Counted from the stretch's first letter, positions 41,263 through 50,907 are shown. The stretch: 64,000 bases of DNA from Neobacillus citreus (GCF_018343545.2 NZ_JAGYPE020000026.1:1-64000), one strand, 5' to 3'. Notes: generated by a model from the sequence alone, not told the origin. Translations and numbers: made by a program.

Positions 41263-42468
41263 ATGAGATTAATAGAATTAAGGAAAAGCGGGCATGCCCC
41301 CTCGCTTCTATCATCGTTTCTATACTTTGATGTCAGTTTCATGGTTTGGGTAATATTAGGTGCTTTAGGAGTCCATATTGCAAATGACTTTAATCTATCA
41401 CCTTCTGAGAAGAGATTCATCGTTGCTATCCCGATTCTTAGCGGCTCATTTTTCCGCCTTATTTTCGGGGTTTTAACAGACCGGATTGGTCCCCGAAAAA
41501 CAGCCATTTTCGGAATGTGCTTCTCATTGATTCCCCTCGTGTGGGGCTGGCAATTCGGAGATACTATAGCTGAACTTTATTTGATAGGCATCTTACTTGG
41601 TGTAGCTGGGGCAAGCTTTGCTGCAGCCATTCCGATGGCGAGCCGCTGGTATCCACCGCATTTGCAGGGGCTGGCAATGGGGATTGCAGGTGCCGGAAAC
41701 AGCGGTACACTCTTTGCTACATTGTTCAGCCCTCGTTTGGCTGAAGCTTATGGCTGGCATAATGTAATGGGACTGGCCTGTATCCCGCTTTTAATTGTTT
41801 TCATCGTTTATATCATTTTGGCGAAAGATCCTCCTTCCCAACCAGAATCTAAACCAATAACGGAATATTTGCGAATTTTCAAACAAAAAGACACTTTGTA
41901 TTTTTCCTTGTTTTACAGCTTTACTTTCGGCGGATTCGTGGGACTATCCAGCTTTCTGGGCATCTTTTTCGTAGATCAATACCACTTATCAAAAGTTCAG
42001 GCGGGCGATTTTGTAACCCTTTGTGTAGCTGCCGGTAGTTTTTTTCGCCCAATCGGGGGTTTTATTGCGGATAAAATAGGCGGGGTTCGGCTGCTTACCT
42101 TTTTATTGATTGCAGCAGCACTCAATATGTTCGGTGTAAGCCAGCTTCCTGCCCTTTATTTGGCGATAACTTTTTTAATTATCGGCATGCTTTGCCTCGG
42201 AATGGGCAATGGCGCGGTATTCCAATTAGTTCCTCAACGGTTCTCAAAGGAAATTGGTATGATAACCGGCATTGTCGGGGCAGCTGGAGGGGTTGGCGGA
42301 TTTTTTGTCCCGAATATTCTTGGTACACTCAAACAAGTAACCGGAACATACCAAATTGGTTTTATCGTTTATGCAGTCTTGGGTGTGGCTGTACTGATTG
42401 TCCTTGCCAATGCTCAGCAATCATGGCGAAAAAAATGGATTTCAAATGAAGCTTCGATAAAAATTTAA
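41263..42468 (+). CDS. NarK/NasA-family nitrate/nitrite transporter (MFS)
   Basis: A 401-aa 12-helix MFS protein. [17 protein letters not shown] is the MFS loop 2-3 motif. [21 protein letters not shown] and the second nitrate signature [15 protein letters not shown], followed by [19 protein letters not shown], are the nitrate/nitrite porter signatures. AAGGAGTGTAATAAA precedes the ATG. It probably imports nitrate or exports nitrite. With nirB broken next door, this strain's local nitrite reduction is doubtful. Confidence 0.9.
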   Translation: MRLIELRKSGHAPSLLSSFLYFDVSFMVWVILGALGVHIANDFNLSPSEKRFIVAIPILSGSFFRLIFGVLTDRIGPRKTAIFGMCFSLIPLVWGWQFGDTIAELYLIGILLGVAGASFAAAIPMASRWYPPHLQGLAMGIAGAGNSGTLFATLFSPRLAEAYGWHNVMGLACIPLLIVFIVYIILAKDPPSQPESKPITEYLRIFKQKDTLYFSLFYSFTFGGFVGLSSFLGIFFVDQYHLSKVQAGDFVTLCVAAGSFFRPIGGFIADKIGGVRLLTFLLIAAALNMFGVSQLPALYLAITFLIIGMLCLGMGNGAVFQLVPQRFSKEIGMITGIVGAAGGVGGFFVPNILGTLKQVTGTYQIGFIVYAVLGVAVLIVLANAQQSWRKKWISNEASIKI

Positions 42469-42506
42469 TCTTTTCGTTAAGGTTGGTAACCTTTGATAAA
42501 AGAAAT

Positions 42507-42540
42507 AAGCCAGTAATATCGGATTTCGATATACTGGCTT
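42507..42540. terminator. Bidirectional terminator between the NarK-type gene and amtB
   Basis: AAGCCAGTAATATCG (42507-42521) pairs with CGATATACTGGCTT (42527-42540), with one bulge, followed by TTAAATT. It lies between convergent genes. Confidence 0.88.
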
Positions 42541-42545
42541 TTAAA

Positions 42546-43859
42546 TTATACCGCATCCCTGGAAACTTTTTTCCCTCCGCTTGGAGCTAAGGTGATACCT
42601 GTTGACTCTTCAAAATTGTACAAGCTGGCAGGCAAATCCGCGAATCGCTCTAATTCGTTATAGGCTGGAATACCGTGAAAGGACATATCCAATCCTTCTT
42701 CTTCCTCTCGTTCCGTCGCCCGGAGTCCAACCGTTTTCTCGCATACAAAAGCCATAAACGATCCGCAGATAAGTCCCCAAATAACTACAGCTGCAGCACC
42801 CAAGAGTTGAATTTTAATAAGAGAAAAATCCCCTGAAGTGAATAACCCATGAGACTGATCAAACAATCCAACCGCGATGGTGCCGAATACACCATTAAAC
42901 CCATGAACCGCCACTGCACCTACAGGGTCATCGACTTTTAAATAGTCCACTAATAACGTTGCGTATATGACAATGATACCGCTGATAATACCAATGATGA
43001 TTGCACTCCATTGCGAAACAAAGGCACATCCTGCTGTTATAGCCACTAACCCAGATAATACCCCATTGATCATCATACTCGGATCCGCTTTACCAAACTT
43101 CTTCATCGTCATAAAAAGAGCCGCTGTTCCGCCGCTCGCTCCTGCAAGCATCGTATTAATGGCTATAGAAGCAAAGGCTTTATTAGAAGCATCCAAGGTG
43201 CTGCCAGTATTAAAGGCAAACCAGCCAAACCACAAAATGAACGTTCCGGCTGAAGCTAAAGGTATGTTACTTGGAGCAAATACATTCGTGCTTCCATCGG
43301 AATTGAATCTTCCTTTCCTCGGCCCCAGCCATTTCGCCATAGCAAAAGCTGCAAAGCCACCTACCGCATGAATAGCGGCCGATCCGGCAAAATCCTTCAT
43401 CCCCAGTTTCGCAAGCCAGCCGTTTGCGCTCCAAATCCAATGTCCGGAAAGTGGATATACAATGATACAGATTAAGGCAGCTGTTAAAATATAGGCTTTA
43501 AAGTTCATTCGTTCGGCAACAGCACCAGAGACAATCGAAATACAGGCAACCGCAAAGCCCATTTGAAACAACACGAAGGCCGTGCTCGGCAGGTCAATGG
43601 AAAGGGTAATATTTTGCGGATGTCCAAAAAGTGTGGTTCCAAAAAATCCATTAACATCCTTCCCAAACATCACACCAAATCCAATCAGCCAGAAAGCTAA
43701 AGCACCAACCGTTAAATCCACAAAAATTTTCATGGTCACGTTTACGGCATTTTTTGTTCGAACCAGGCCAGCTTCGAGTAGACTAAATCCGCCTTCCATA
43801 AACAGCACCATTGCCGCTGCAAGGACGACCCAAACCGAATTTAAGTAGATCAGTTCCAT
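42546..43859 (-). CDS. amtB: Ammonium transporter (Amt)
   Basis: A protein of about 437 aa with 11 membrane helices. FMEGGFSLLEAGLVRTKNA is the N-terminal Amt signature, followed by SGHWIWSANGWLAKLGMKDFAGS, and the pore histidine pair lies in AIHAVGGFAAFAMA and VAVHGFNGVFGT. The ATG at 43868 directly abuts AAGGAGGG, so the ATG at 43859 is the better start. It follows glnK in the order typical of glnK-amtB (B. subtilis nrgA/nrgB in reversed order), and both sit behind GlnR/TnrA-type boxes. Confidence 0.95.
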   Translation of the reverse strand: MELIYLNSVWVVLAAAMVLFMEGGFSLLEAGLVRTKNAVNVTMKIFVDLTVGALAFWLIGFGVMFGKDVNGFFGTTLFGHPQNITLSIDLPSTAFVLFQMGFAVACISIVSGAVAERMNFKAYILTAALICIIVYPLSGHWIWSANGWLAKLGMKDFAGSAAIHAVGGFAAFAMAKWLGPRKGRFNSDGSTNVFAPSNIPLASAGTFILWFGWFAFNTGSTLDASNKAFASIAINTMLAGASGGTAALFMTMKKFGKADPSMMINGVLSGLVAITAGCAFVSQWSAIIIGIISGIIVIYATLLVDYLKVDDPVGAVAVHGFNGVFGTIAVGLFDQSHGLFTSGDFSLIKIQLLGAAAVVIWGLICGSFMAFVCEKTVGLRATEREEEEGLDMSFHGIPAYNELERFADLPASLYNFEESTGITLAPSGGKKVSRDAV

Positions 43860-43864
43860 GATAC

Positions 43865-44224
43865 TCATCCCTCCTTTTTCTTCAAATCATCAATATCATC
43901 ATCCGTTTCACCTGTCCGGATGTTATACGCCTCTAAAATCGGATAAACATAAATTTTTCCGTCCCCATCTTCTCCAGTTTGCGCAGCGCCCACAATTGTC
44001 CGAATGGTCCGTTCCACCATGTAATCGGAAAGGTTGATCTCCAATTTTACTTTTGGATGGAGGGTCACTTTGTAATTTTTCCCGCGGTATACACCTTGAG
44101 TATCTTTCTGCTTTCCTCTGCCAACCACCTGCGAAACGGTAAACCCAGTAATACCTATACTCTTTAACCCTTTTATGGTCTCAGTAAGTCTTTCAGGCCT
44201 GATAATGGCTTCAATTTTTTTCAT
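43865..44224 (-). CDS. glnK: PII nitrogen regulatory protein GlnK
   Basis: A PII signalling protein of 119 aa. It starts MKKIEAIIRPERLTETIKGL. The T-loop region is QGVYRGKNYKVTLHPKVKLE, with the conserved Tyr. The nucleotide-binding B-loop is TGEDGDGKIYVYPI, and the C-terminus is charged. It gates the ammonium channel encoded by the next gene and senses 2-oxoglutarate and ATP/ADP. Its promoter carries a TTGACA -35, a TATTAT -10 and two GlnR/TnrA-type boxes. Confidence 0.95.
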   Translation of the reverse strand: MKKIEAIIRPERLTETIKGLKSIGITGFTVSQVVGRGKQKDTQGVYRGKNYKVTLHPKVKLEINLSDYMVERTIRTIVGAAQTGEDGDGKIYVYPILEAYNIRTGETDDDIDDLKKKEG

Positions 44225-44246
44225 TAAGGTGGACCGCCTTTCTCTA

Positions 44247-44304
44247 TGTTAGCTTTTATAACATATAATGATAAATAATATAACATTCGCAAAATTACTG
44301 TCAA
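44247..44304 (-). promoter_or_regulatory. glnK promoter with two GlnR/TnrA-type boxes
   Basis: On the minus strand: -35 TTGACA (44299-44304), 18-base spacer, -10 TATTAT (44275-44280). TGTTATAAAAGCTAACA at 44247-44263 is an exact TGTNA-N7-TNACA box. TGTTATATTATTTATCA at 44269-44285 is a one-mismatch box over the -10. Box centres are 22 bases apart, two helical turns. The position over and downstream of the -10 suits repression (GlnR-like) rather than activation. Confidence 0.75.
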
Positions 44305-44348
44305 TTAAAATATAAATATTACAGTCTTTAACCCAATTTAATAAAAAA

Positions 44349-44386
44349 AGGAGCATCCCCTTTTTCCTAAAAAGAAAAATGCTCCT
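44349..44386 (-). terminator. Hairpin upstream of the glnK promoter
   Basis: AGGAGCAT (44349-44356) pairs with ATGCTCCT (44379-44386), followed by seven T on the minus strand. Probably a secondary terminator for the AAA protease gene, insulating glnK. Confidence 0.65.
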
Positions 44387-44468
44387 CAATATTTCACAGC
44401 TTATTGGTTTACCTCTTTCAAGCACATTACCAATATACAAAATGTGTAAAGGATAAATTCTATAAAAT

Positions 44469-44496
44469 AACCAGTCAATCAAAGGATTAACTGGTT
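44469..44496 (-). terminator. Terminator after the AAA protease gene
   Basis: AACCAGT (44469-44475) pairs with ACTGGTT (44490-44496), with AT-rich flanks, 17 bases after the stop. Confidence 0.65.
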
Positions 44497-44512
44497 TCTT
44501 TCTTTTTTTTAA

Positions 44513-46174
44513 TTATGCCCCGACCTCTGGCATTTCCAGGCTCTGTTGGCCATTTAGTCCTTTATATATTTGTTCAATTTCATCTCCGGTTAAATCGCCC
44601 CGCTTAAGCAGTTCTTCTGCAATCGAGTGGACGAAGGCAGCATTCTCAAGAACCAGCTTTTTCACATTGTTCATTTCATCCTTTAACAGCTGGTTTATTT
44701 TTGTACGAAGAGCCCTTAGGCCATCGGCTCGCGACCCTAAGGCAAGCCAACTGAACAATTCATCTCCCATCCCAACAATACCGAGATATGCACCGGCAAG
44801 CTCTGTTGCCTGCCGCAGGTCAGATGTGACACCATTTAATTTTTTCCCGAGGAATTCTTCCTCCACCGCCCTGGCGGCAAGACAAACTTGTATTTCTGCA
44901 AGAATTTCACTGTCACTGCGGTTATATCTTTCATGGGTTGGTTTCGTTGCCGCAAGACCGAGGGCTCCGCCACGGCGAATGATAGTAACCTTCCAAACTC
45001 GTTCATGCGGTTTCAACAGGTACTGTGCCACCGCATGACCAGCCTCGTGATAAGCAACATTGCGTTTTTCATCTTCGCTCATTGAACGAAGCGGCTGTTT
45101 GAGCCCCCATTCATATGTTTCCATTGCGTTTCGGAAATCCTCATAGCTCGAAACCTGTGCCCCGCGCTGGTGAGCGATGACAATTGATTCGTTGACAATA
45201 TGCTTTATTTGGGCTGGACTATAGCCGATGGTGTCTAATGCAGCACGTTCTGGAGTCAGCGACTTATCACGCTTGATTTTTTGAAGATAATAGAAGAAGA
45301 CGTCGACCCGACCATCATAGTCAGGTGAATCGACCCAAAGCTTTCGGTCGAAACGGCCGGGTCTGAGCAGCGCTTGGTCAAGAACATCCGGTAGGTTTGT
45401 CGCTCCAATCGTCAAAACCGGAGGCCGTTCAGCCTTTTTACGCCTTAAGCCTAGCGTGCGCAGAAGCTTGGCAAACCAGGAGCTGTCAATATTCGGGGGA
45501 TCCATTTGCAGGAGGAGCTCATTTAAAAGGCCGGCGCCGCCCATTCCCATCATCCCTCCCATCATTCCGCCGCCTCCGCCGCCTGATTGACGGCTCATTC
45601 CGATGGCATCGATTTCGTCGATGAAGATAATACAGGCGCCATATAATTTTGCAAGTTTTCTAGCTTTTTTATATAAACCCATGACTTTAAGGTTTCCTAC
45701 ACCGAAGAACATATTTTGAAAGCTAGGGGCAGATGCATAGGCGAATGGTACTTGTGCTTCATTCGCTATGACTTGGGCCAAGTAAGATTTTCCTGTCCCA
45801 GGGGGTCCGCAAAGCAATAATCCCCTTATAGCTTCGCCCCCCATTTCCTTAAATTCCTTCACACCTTTAAGGAGGGTGACAATACGCTTGGCATTTTCTA
45901 CAATTTCAGGGTTTCCTCGATAATCATCCCAAGAGGAACCTGTTTCACCTGGCAAGATCCAATAGGTTCGCCCCCTGGCCAGAAACCAAAATAGAGCAAC
46001 AAACTGAATAATCATAAACATCATGGCAAAAAACAGTTGGAAGACAAAACCTAAAATAGTTATCGCGATATTCCATGCTGCAGGTCCTCCTTTTACCAAC
46101 AGCATGACTAAAAACACGAAAACCGCAACCCAGAGGATAATTTTCCGCCATTTGACCCACTGATAGTTCCTCAA
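44513..46174 (-). CDS. FtsH-like AAA ATPase / M41 zinc protease (divergent)
   Basis: A 553-aa membrane protein. Two N-terminal hydrophobic segments (about 10-27 and 33-65) are followed by the AAA module: Walker A GPPGTGKSYLAQVI, Walker B CIIFIDEIDAIG, second region of homology ALLRPGRFDRKLWVD. The M41 zinc motif HEAGHAVAQYL and the third ligand in NGVTSDLRQATELAG complete the protease. It lacks the large extracytoplasmic domain of housekeeping FtsH (about 630 aa) and has a Gly/Met-rich insert after Walker B (SGGGGGGMMGGMMGMGG). It is probably a second, specialised FtsH-type protease; substrates are unknown. Confidence 0.88.
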   Translation of the reverse strand: MRNYQWVKWRKIILWVAVFVFLVMLLVKGGPAAWNIAITILGFVFQLFFAMMFMIIQFVALFWFLARGRTYWILPGETGSSWDDYRGNPEIVENAKRIVTLLKGVKEFKEMGGEAIRGLLLCGPPGTGKSYLAQVIANEAQVPFAYASAPSFQNMFFGVGNLKVMGLYKKARKLAKLYGACIIFIDEIDAIGMSRQSGGGGGGMMGGMMGMGGAGLLNELLLQMDPPNIDSSWFAKLLRTLGLRRKKAERPPVLTIGATNLPDVLDQALLRPGRFDRKLWVDSPDYDGRVDVFFYYLQKIKRDKSLTPERAALDTIGYSPAQIKHIVNESIVIAHQRGAQVSSYEDFRNAMETYEWGLKQPLRSMSEDEKRNVAYHEAGHAVAQYLLKPHERVWKVTIIRRGGALGLAATKPTHERYNRSDSEILAEIQVCLAARAVEEEFLGKKLNGVTSDLRQATELAGAYLGIVGMGDELFSWLALGSRADGLRALRTKINQLLKDEMNNVKKLVLENAAFVHSIAEELLKRGDLTGDEIEQIYKGLNGQQSLEMPEVGA

Positions 46175-46275
46175 GGTCTCACATCCCTTCTTAAATTTGT
46201 GGAATATTCTATGAAAAATAGGCTTCCATGTTGACAGGAAAGGTGTCAGGCATGAAGAAATATTTTCATCAAAAA

Positions 46276-46298
46276 AACCCTCCGCAAAGGAGGGTTTC
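46276..46298 (-). terminator. Terminator after the 96-aa membrane protein gene
   Basis: AAACCCTCC (46276-46284) pairs with GGAGGGTTT (46290-46298), with A/T runs on both sides. Confidence 0.88.
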
Positions 46299-46309
46299 TA
46301 TAAACCAGA

Positions 46310-46600
46310 TTATTTAAATTTCTTATAAATATCAAATAAATACTTGAGAGAAATGGCGATACCGCCAATAAAATAGAAGGTTACCAGTATCCATCCTGAC
46401 GGGTCTATTGAGAGCATTGAAATGAGGATATTTAATGGGAAGATGAAGTAGAGGACATCCTTAAGATAGTCTAAAACTAATGTTGGGCTGAATGAGCCTT
46501 TCCAAAATGATTTTACAAAAGCTATCAGAAAATCAATAAGCATAAGTCCGAAAGCAGCCCACAACGTATAGAGCATCCAATCTGCAAGTGCAAAAGACAT
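46310..46600 (-). CDS. Hypothetical small membrane protein (96 aa)
   Basis: Three predicted helices: about 10-28, 48-62 and 70-88. The charged tail is FDIYKKFK. AGGAGGTGATGAATA before the ATG is an ideal ribosome binding site, and the gene has its own terminator, so it is real. No family is recognised; size and topology resemble small holin-like or transporter-accessory proteins, but nothing specific supports that. Confidence 0.7.
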   Translation of the reverse strand: MSFALADWMLYTLWAAFGLMLIDFLIAFVKSFWKGSFSPTLVLDYLKDVLYFIFPLNILISMLSIDPSGWILVTFYFIGGIAISLKYLFDIYKKFK

Positions 46601-46766
46601 TATTCATCACCTCCTTTCCTACATAATATTCGTGTAGAATTAGCTGGTGAGAATAGTGAAAAACTTTATTATAAACAAAATAGTTTAAAATTAGACAAGA
46701 TATGAGCACAATAAACGAGAAAAATTTATATTTACTATTTTAAACTAGAGAAGAGGATGAAAATGG

Positions 46767-47192
46767 ATGGAATTAAATAAAGATTGCATGTATTGCATGG
46801 AGGATGAAAGACGAGACAATCTTATGATTGAAATAGCCAAACTTGGTGTTTCCACAGTTTTTCTCTTTAAAGAGCAAACCTATAAAGGTAGATGTAATGT
46901 AGTATATAAGGATCACGTAAAGGAACTTTTTGAACTTAGTGATCAGGAATTATCTTTATTTATGAACGATGTAAAAAAGGTAGCAGCTGCTGTTGACAGG
47001 GCTTTCCAACCTAATAAAATAAATTATGGTGCATACGGTGATACATTACATCATTTACATTTACATGTGGTTCCAAAATATGAAGGAGAAGATAATTGGG
47101 GATCAACCTTTGTAATGAATCCCGGCAAAGTTTATCTGACTGACAAAGAATATTCAGATATGATCAAGAAGATTACAGCCAATTTAGATTAA
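46767..47192 (+). CDS. HIT-family (histidine triad) protein
   Basis: A 141-aa nucleotide-binding hydrolase/transferase. The catalytic triad motif HHLHLHVVPKY is near residue 95. The N-terminal CMYC (residues 8-11) is a Cys pair found in some zinc-binding HIT proteins. The preceding GAYGDTLH strand fits the fold. The substrate is probably a nucleoside phosphoramidate or dinucleotide. Single gene with a terminator. Confidence 0.88.
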   Translation: MELNKDCMYCMEDERRDNLMIEIAKLGVSTVFLFKEQTYKGRCNVVYKDHVKELFELSDQELSLFMNDVKKVAAAVDRAFQPNKINYGAYGDTLHHLHLHVVPKYEGEDNWGSTFVMNPGKVYLTDKEYSDMIKKITANLD

Positions 47193-47211
47193 TCCTGAAA
47201 ACAATAATAAA

Positions 47212-47233
47212 GCCGCCCACCTTGTGAGCGGCC
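47212..47233. terminator. Bidirectional terminator between the HIT gene and aacS
   Basis: GCCGCCCAC (47212-47220) pairs with GTGAGCGGC (47224-47232), with one mismatch, between convergent genes. Confidence 0.7.
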
Positions 47234-47240
47234 TAAAAGT

Positions 47241-49235
47241 TTATTTTTGTAAGCCGTTTAGACTTTTCTGAAATTCTATGAAATATTGTAAAGTATCAGG
47301 ATTCGCTAATGAGCCTGTATTCACTGCCTTTTCAACAGGCGTTCCCATCAAAATTTTCTTGATCGGTACCTCCAGCTTCTTTCCGTTCAACGTTTTCGGC
47401 AGTTCCTCAACTACAAAAATTTCATTTGGAACATGCCTTGGGGAACAATCTTTACGAATAGCCTGATTAACTCGGGACCTCACATCGTCAGACAGCTCAG
47501 TTCCTTGTTTTAAAACTACGAATAAAGGCATATAGGATTGCTCGGCACTTAGCGGCAGATCGACAACTAAGCTATCAAGGACTTCAGGCACCTTTTCTAG
47601 TGCACTATATATTTCACTTGTCCCCATCCGGACACCGCCGCGATTAATCGTTGCATCCGAACGCCCGTATATGATGGCGCTGCCCCTTGAAGTGATTTTA
47701 ATAAAATCACCATGGCGCCAAATGCCTGGGTACATGTCAAAATAGCTGTCGCGGTAACGCTCGCCGCTTTCATCATTCCAAAAATAAATTGGCATCGATG
47801 GCGTCGGCTCGGTAATGACGAGTTCTCCTATCTCATCGGTCAGCTCTTCGCCCTGTTCGTTAAATGCCTTTACAGCAGTACCCAGCGCCCGGCACTGCAA
47901 TTCCCCAGCATGAACTGGCAGGGTTGGAGCACCGCTAACGATTGAGGTACAAATGTCCGTTCCTCCACTTGTCGAAACGAGCCAAAGGTCTTCTTTCACA
48001 TGTTCATACACCCATTCAAATCCGCTGACAGGAAGAGGTGACCCCGTTGACCCGATACTTTTTAAATGGGAAAGGTCAAACTGTTCCTTCGGCTTCAGGC
48101 CTGCCTTCATGCAAGCCGTAATGAAGCCCGCACTTGTTCCGAACATGGTCATTTTCGAAGATTCGGCAAATTTCCACAATGTATCATAATTTGGATATGC
48201 TGGATTACCATCATATAATAGAATCGTTGAACCAACCAGTAAACCGCTTACAACTACATTCCACATCATCCAGCCAGTGGTGGTATACCAGAAGAAACGA
48301 TCATCTTTAGAGATATTGCTTTGCAGCGCCATCATTTTAAAATGCTCTAATAAAATTCCGCCCTGGCTTTGGACAATCGCTTTTGGTTTGCCAGTAGTAC
48401 CGGAGGAATATAAAATCCACAGTGGATGGTTGAATGGAACCTGTTCAAATGCTAATTCTTCCCCGGTGTAAATTTCCAGCGGATGATTCCACAAGACAGC
48501 GTTCGTTAACTGTCCGATATTTGGCTCTTCATTTATGTTTCGGATAATGATCGTTTGCTGTAGAGTTGGCAGTTCCGCTTGGATTTTTTTCACCAGTTCA
48601 AGGCGATCAAAGTCTTTTCCTCCATACCGGTAGCCATCAACGGCAAACAATACCTTCGGTTCAATTTGCTTAAAGCGGTCAATTACGCTCATGATCCCAA
48701 ATTCAGGTGCACAGCTTGACCAGACGGCCCCGATGCTGGCACATGCAAGAAAGGCTGTAATCGTTTCATGAATATTGGACGCATACGCTACTACACGGTC
48801 TCCCGGCTGAACTCCAAGTGATTTAAGATATTCGGCAATGGCCGCGGTGTTCTTTTTCAATTCAGCCCAGGTTATTTTCCCCTGCGTCCAGTTTTCACTT
48901 TCGTATATAATTGCTTCTTTTTCAGGGATTTCATTCCGAAATACATGCTCTGCATAGTTTAAAGTAGCTCCAGGAAACCACTGAGCCCCTGGCATTTTTC
49001 TTACCTTTAAAACCTCTTCATATGGCGTTTTCGCCTGAATGTCAAAATAGTGCCAGACGGCAGACCAAAAGCCTTCAATCGAGGTAACTGACCACTTCCA
49101 TAACTGTTCATATGTATCAAAGTGCAATCCCCGTGTTTCTTCCAGCCATATCATGAATTTTTTCAAATTGGATTCATCCTGGAATTGTTGTGAAGGCTCC
49201 CACAACAACTTTCCTTCCATTTTTTCAATCGTCAT
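47241..49235 (-). CDS. aacS: Acetoacetate-CoA ligase (acetoacetyl-CoA synthetase)
   Basis: An ATP-dependent acyl-adenylate-forming enzyme of about 664 aa, activating acetoacetate to its CoA ester. The N-terminal ACAS domain has FWSAVWHYFDIQ and PGAQWFPGATLNYAEH. The adenylation motif is ILYSSGTTGKPKAIVQ, followed by WHGDFIKI-type and SDATINRGGVRMGTSEIYSA blocks. The C-terminal catalytic Lys is in LPKTLNGKKLEVPIKKIL. Length and motifs fit AacS rather than Acs. ATG 49241 abuts GGGGGA, so ATG 49235 is preferred. No 3-hydroxybutyrate dehydrogenase is in view. Confidence 0.92.
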   Translation of the reverse strand: MTIEKMEGKLLWEPSQQFQDESNLKKFMIWLEETRGLHFDTYEQLWKWSVTSIEGFWSAVWHYFDIQAKTPYEEVLKVRKMPGAQWFPGATLNYAEHVFRNEIPEKEAIIYESENWTQGKITWAELKKNTAAIAEYLKSLGVQPGDRVVAYASNIHETITAFLACASIGAVWSSCAPEFGIMSVIDRFKQIEPKVLFAVDGYRYGGKDFDRLELVKKIQAELPTLQQTIIIRNINEEPNIGQLTNAVLWNHPLEIYTGEELAFEQVPFNHPLWILYSSGTTGKPKAIVQSQGGILLEHFKMMALQSNISKDDRFFWYTTTGWMMWNVVVSGLLVGSTILLYDGNPAYPNYDTLWKFAESSKMTMFGTSAGFITACMKAGLKPKEQFDLSHLKSIGSTGSPLPVSGFEWVYEHVKEDLWLVSTSGGTDICTSIVSGAPTLPVHAGELQCRALGTAVKAFNEQGEELTDEIGELVITEPTPSMPIYFWNDESGERYRDSYFDMYPGIWRHGDFIKITSRGSAIIYGRSDATINRGGVRMGTSEIYSALEKVPEVLDSLVVDLPLSAEQSYMPLFVVLKQGTELSDDVRSRVNQAIRKDCSPRHVPNEIFVVEELPKTLNGKKLEVPIKKILMGTPVEKAVNTGSLANPDTLQYFIEFQKSLNGLQK

Positions 49236-49350
49236 TGCCATTCCCCCAAATGTCGTGTTCGAATTGTTTTAGCTACACTTACCATATACGAGTTTAGGAT
49301 AGTAATTTCCTTCTTAATTTTTCAAAAAATGAAAAAACTCTTAAAAGAAA

Positions 49351-49372
49351 AGCTGCCATGTTGCAGGCAGCT
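49351..49372 (-). terminator. Orphan terminator-like hairpin
   Basis: AGCTGCC (49351-49357) pairs with GGCAGCT (49366-49372). On the minus strand it is followed by TTTTCTTTT, but no minus-strand gene precedes it. Possibly a remnant of a lost gene. Confidence 0.45.
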
Positions 49373-49470
49373 AAAATACGAGGCACCGACTATCGTGTCC
49401 AAAATGAAAAATGCATTGAAAAAGTATACAATTATAAATAAAACCTAGATTAAGTTGAAGGATGTAGCTA

Positions 49471-50907
49471 ATGGATTGGAAACCTAACAGAGAATCTAAA
49501 ATACCCATTTATAAACAACTTGCTTTATATATCGAGAACGGGATTGCGGATGGAACTTTTCCCCAAGATAAACCATTGCCTTCTGAAAGAGGCTTGGCGA
49601 AAGAGCTCGGAGTAAACAGAAGCACCATCATTGCGGCTTATGACGAGTTGGAATCAAATGGACTGATTGAGCGAAAAAAAGGCAGTGGAACAACCGTAAG
49701 CAAAGATATTTGGGGAATGGCTAAGAACCGTGTTCCAAGCTGGAACAGGTATATTGAGGCAGGCTCATTTCTTCCCAATTTACCTGTAACGCAAAGAATT
49801 CACAAAGAGATGGCTGAGCAAAAGTTAATTAATTTAGCCAGCGGCGAGTTATCTCAGGATTTATTTCCTTTAACGTCTCTTAGGGAAATTACTATGCACA
49901 GATCCTTTATTGGTACTTTGGGATATGACCATCCACAGGGAAATTTGATACTCAGAGAAACACTTGCTAAGCATGTTAAACAGTTCCGAGGGATCGAAAC
50001 GAATCCTTCATCTATATTGGTTACTTCGGGAGCACAGCAAGCTTTGCATCTTGTGGTGCAATGCCTGTTAAAACCAGGAGACTCAGTTGCCCTTGAGAAT
50101 CCTTCCTATCATTACAATCTGCCTGTATTTAAATCTGCAGGTATCAAAACCTATTATTTAAAGGTTGGCAATGATGGGATAAACCCAGACAATATAACCG
50201 ATTTATATAAAAAACATCGAATTAGGATGATTTTCTTGAATCCAATTTTTCAAAATCCTACGGGAACGCTTTTATCCCTAGAACGGAGGAAAAAGATTCT
50301 TGAAATATCATCTGAATTTGGAATTCCAGTGGTGGAGGATGACCCCTATAGTTTGACGCCTTTTTCAATGAAAAAAATCCCAACTCTTAAATCATTAGAC
50401 CATCATGGAAATGTTTTATATATTAGTTCTTTGACAAAAATTGTTGCCTCCGGGCTGCGGATAGGATGGATTATTGGACCGAAACAGGTCATTGAAAGGT
50501 TATCAGATGCCAAACAGCAAGTCGATTTTGGACATGCCAGTTACTCGCAATGGATTGCGAATGATTTTTTAGAATCACATGATTTTAAATCGCATATGAA
50601 AAGCTTAGTAAAGAGGTTGGAAAGCCGCAGAGATCAAATTGTTGACAGCCTGGATACGTTTTTAAAAGATCAAGTCGAATTTAAAATCCCTCAAGGCGGC
50701 ATTCACTTGTGGTGCCGAATTAAAAATGAATGTGATGAAATCAATTTGTTGGAGGAATCGATAAAAAGAGGTGTAATATTTGTCCCTGGTTCAACGATGG
50801 GGACTGAAAAGGGATTCGTCCGTTTTACCTTTGCAAGGGAAAATGAGGAAATGATTAATGAAGGAATTCGAAGGTTTGCTAATGCACTTGAGAGTGTTTC
50901 AAAGTAA
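49471..50907 (+). CDS. MocR-family regulator (GntR helix-turn-helix fused to aminotransferase fold)
   Basis: 478 aa. The N-terminal GntR winged helix (about 1-75) shows IPIYKQLALYIENGIADGTF, LPSERGLAKELGVNRSTIIA and RKKGSGTTV. The C-terminal class-I aminotransferase-like domain (about 110-478) shows the PLP Lys region SSLTKIVASGLRIGWI. PNPTGT-like NPIFQNPTGTLL and VEDDPYS are also present. MocR proteins sense PLP or amino-acid derivatives and often control a neighbouring transporter or enzyme gene. Here none is obvious: aacS is divergent, 236 bases away. Confidence 0.92.
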   Translation: MDWKPNRESKIPIYKQLALYIENGIADGTFPQDKPLPSERGLAKELGVNRSTIIAAYDELESNGLIERKKGSGTTVSKDIWGMAKNRVPSWNRYIEAGSFLPNLPVTQRIHKEMAEQKLINLASGELSQDLFPLTSLREITMHRSFIGTLGYDHPQGNLILRETLAKHVKQFRGIETNPSSILVTSGAQQALHLVVQCLLKPGDSVALENPSYHYNLPVFKSAGIKTYYLKVGNDGINPDNITDLYKKHRIRMIFLNPIFQNPTGTLLSLERRKKILEISSEFGIPVVEDDPYSLTPFSMKKIPTLKSLDHHGNVLYISSLTKIVASGLRIGWIIGPKQVIERLSDAKQQVDFGHASYSQWIANDFLESHDFKSHMKSLVKRLESRRDQIVDSLDTFLKDQVEFKIPQGGIHLWCRIKNECDEINLLEESIKRGVIFVPGSTMGTEKGFVRFTFARENEEMINEGIRRFANALESVSK

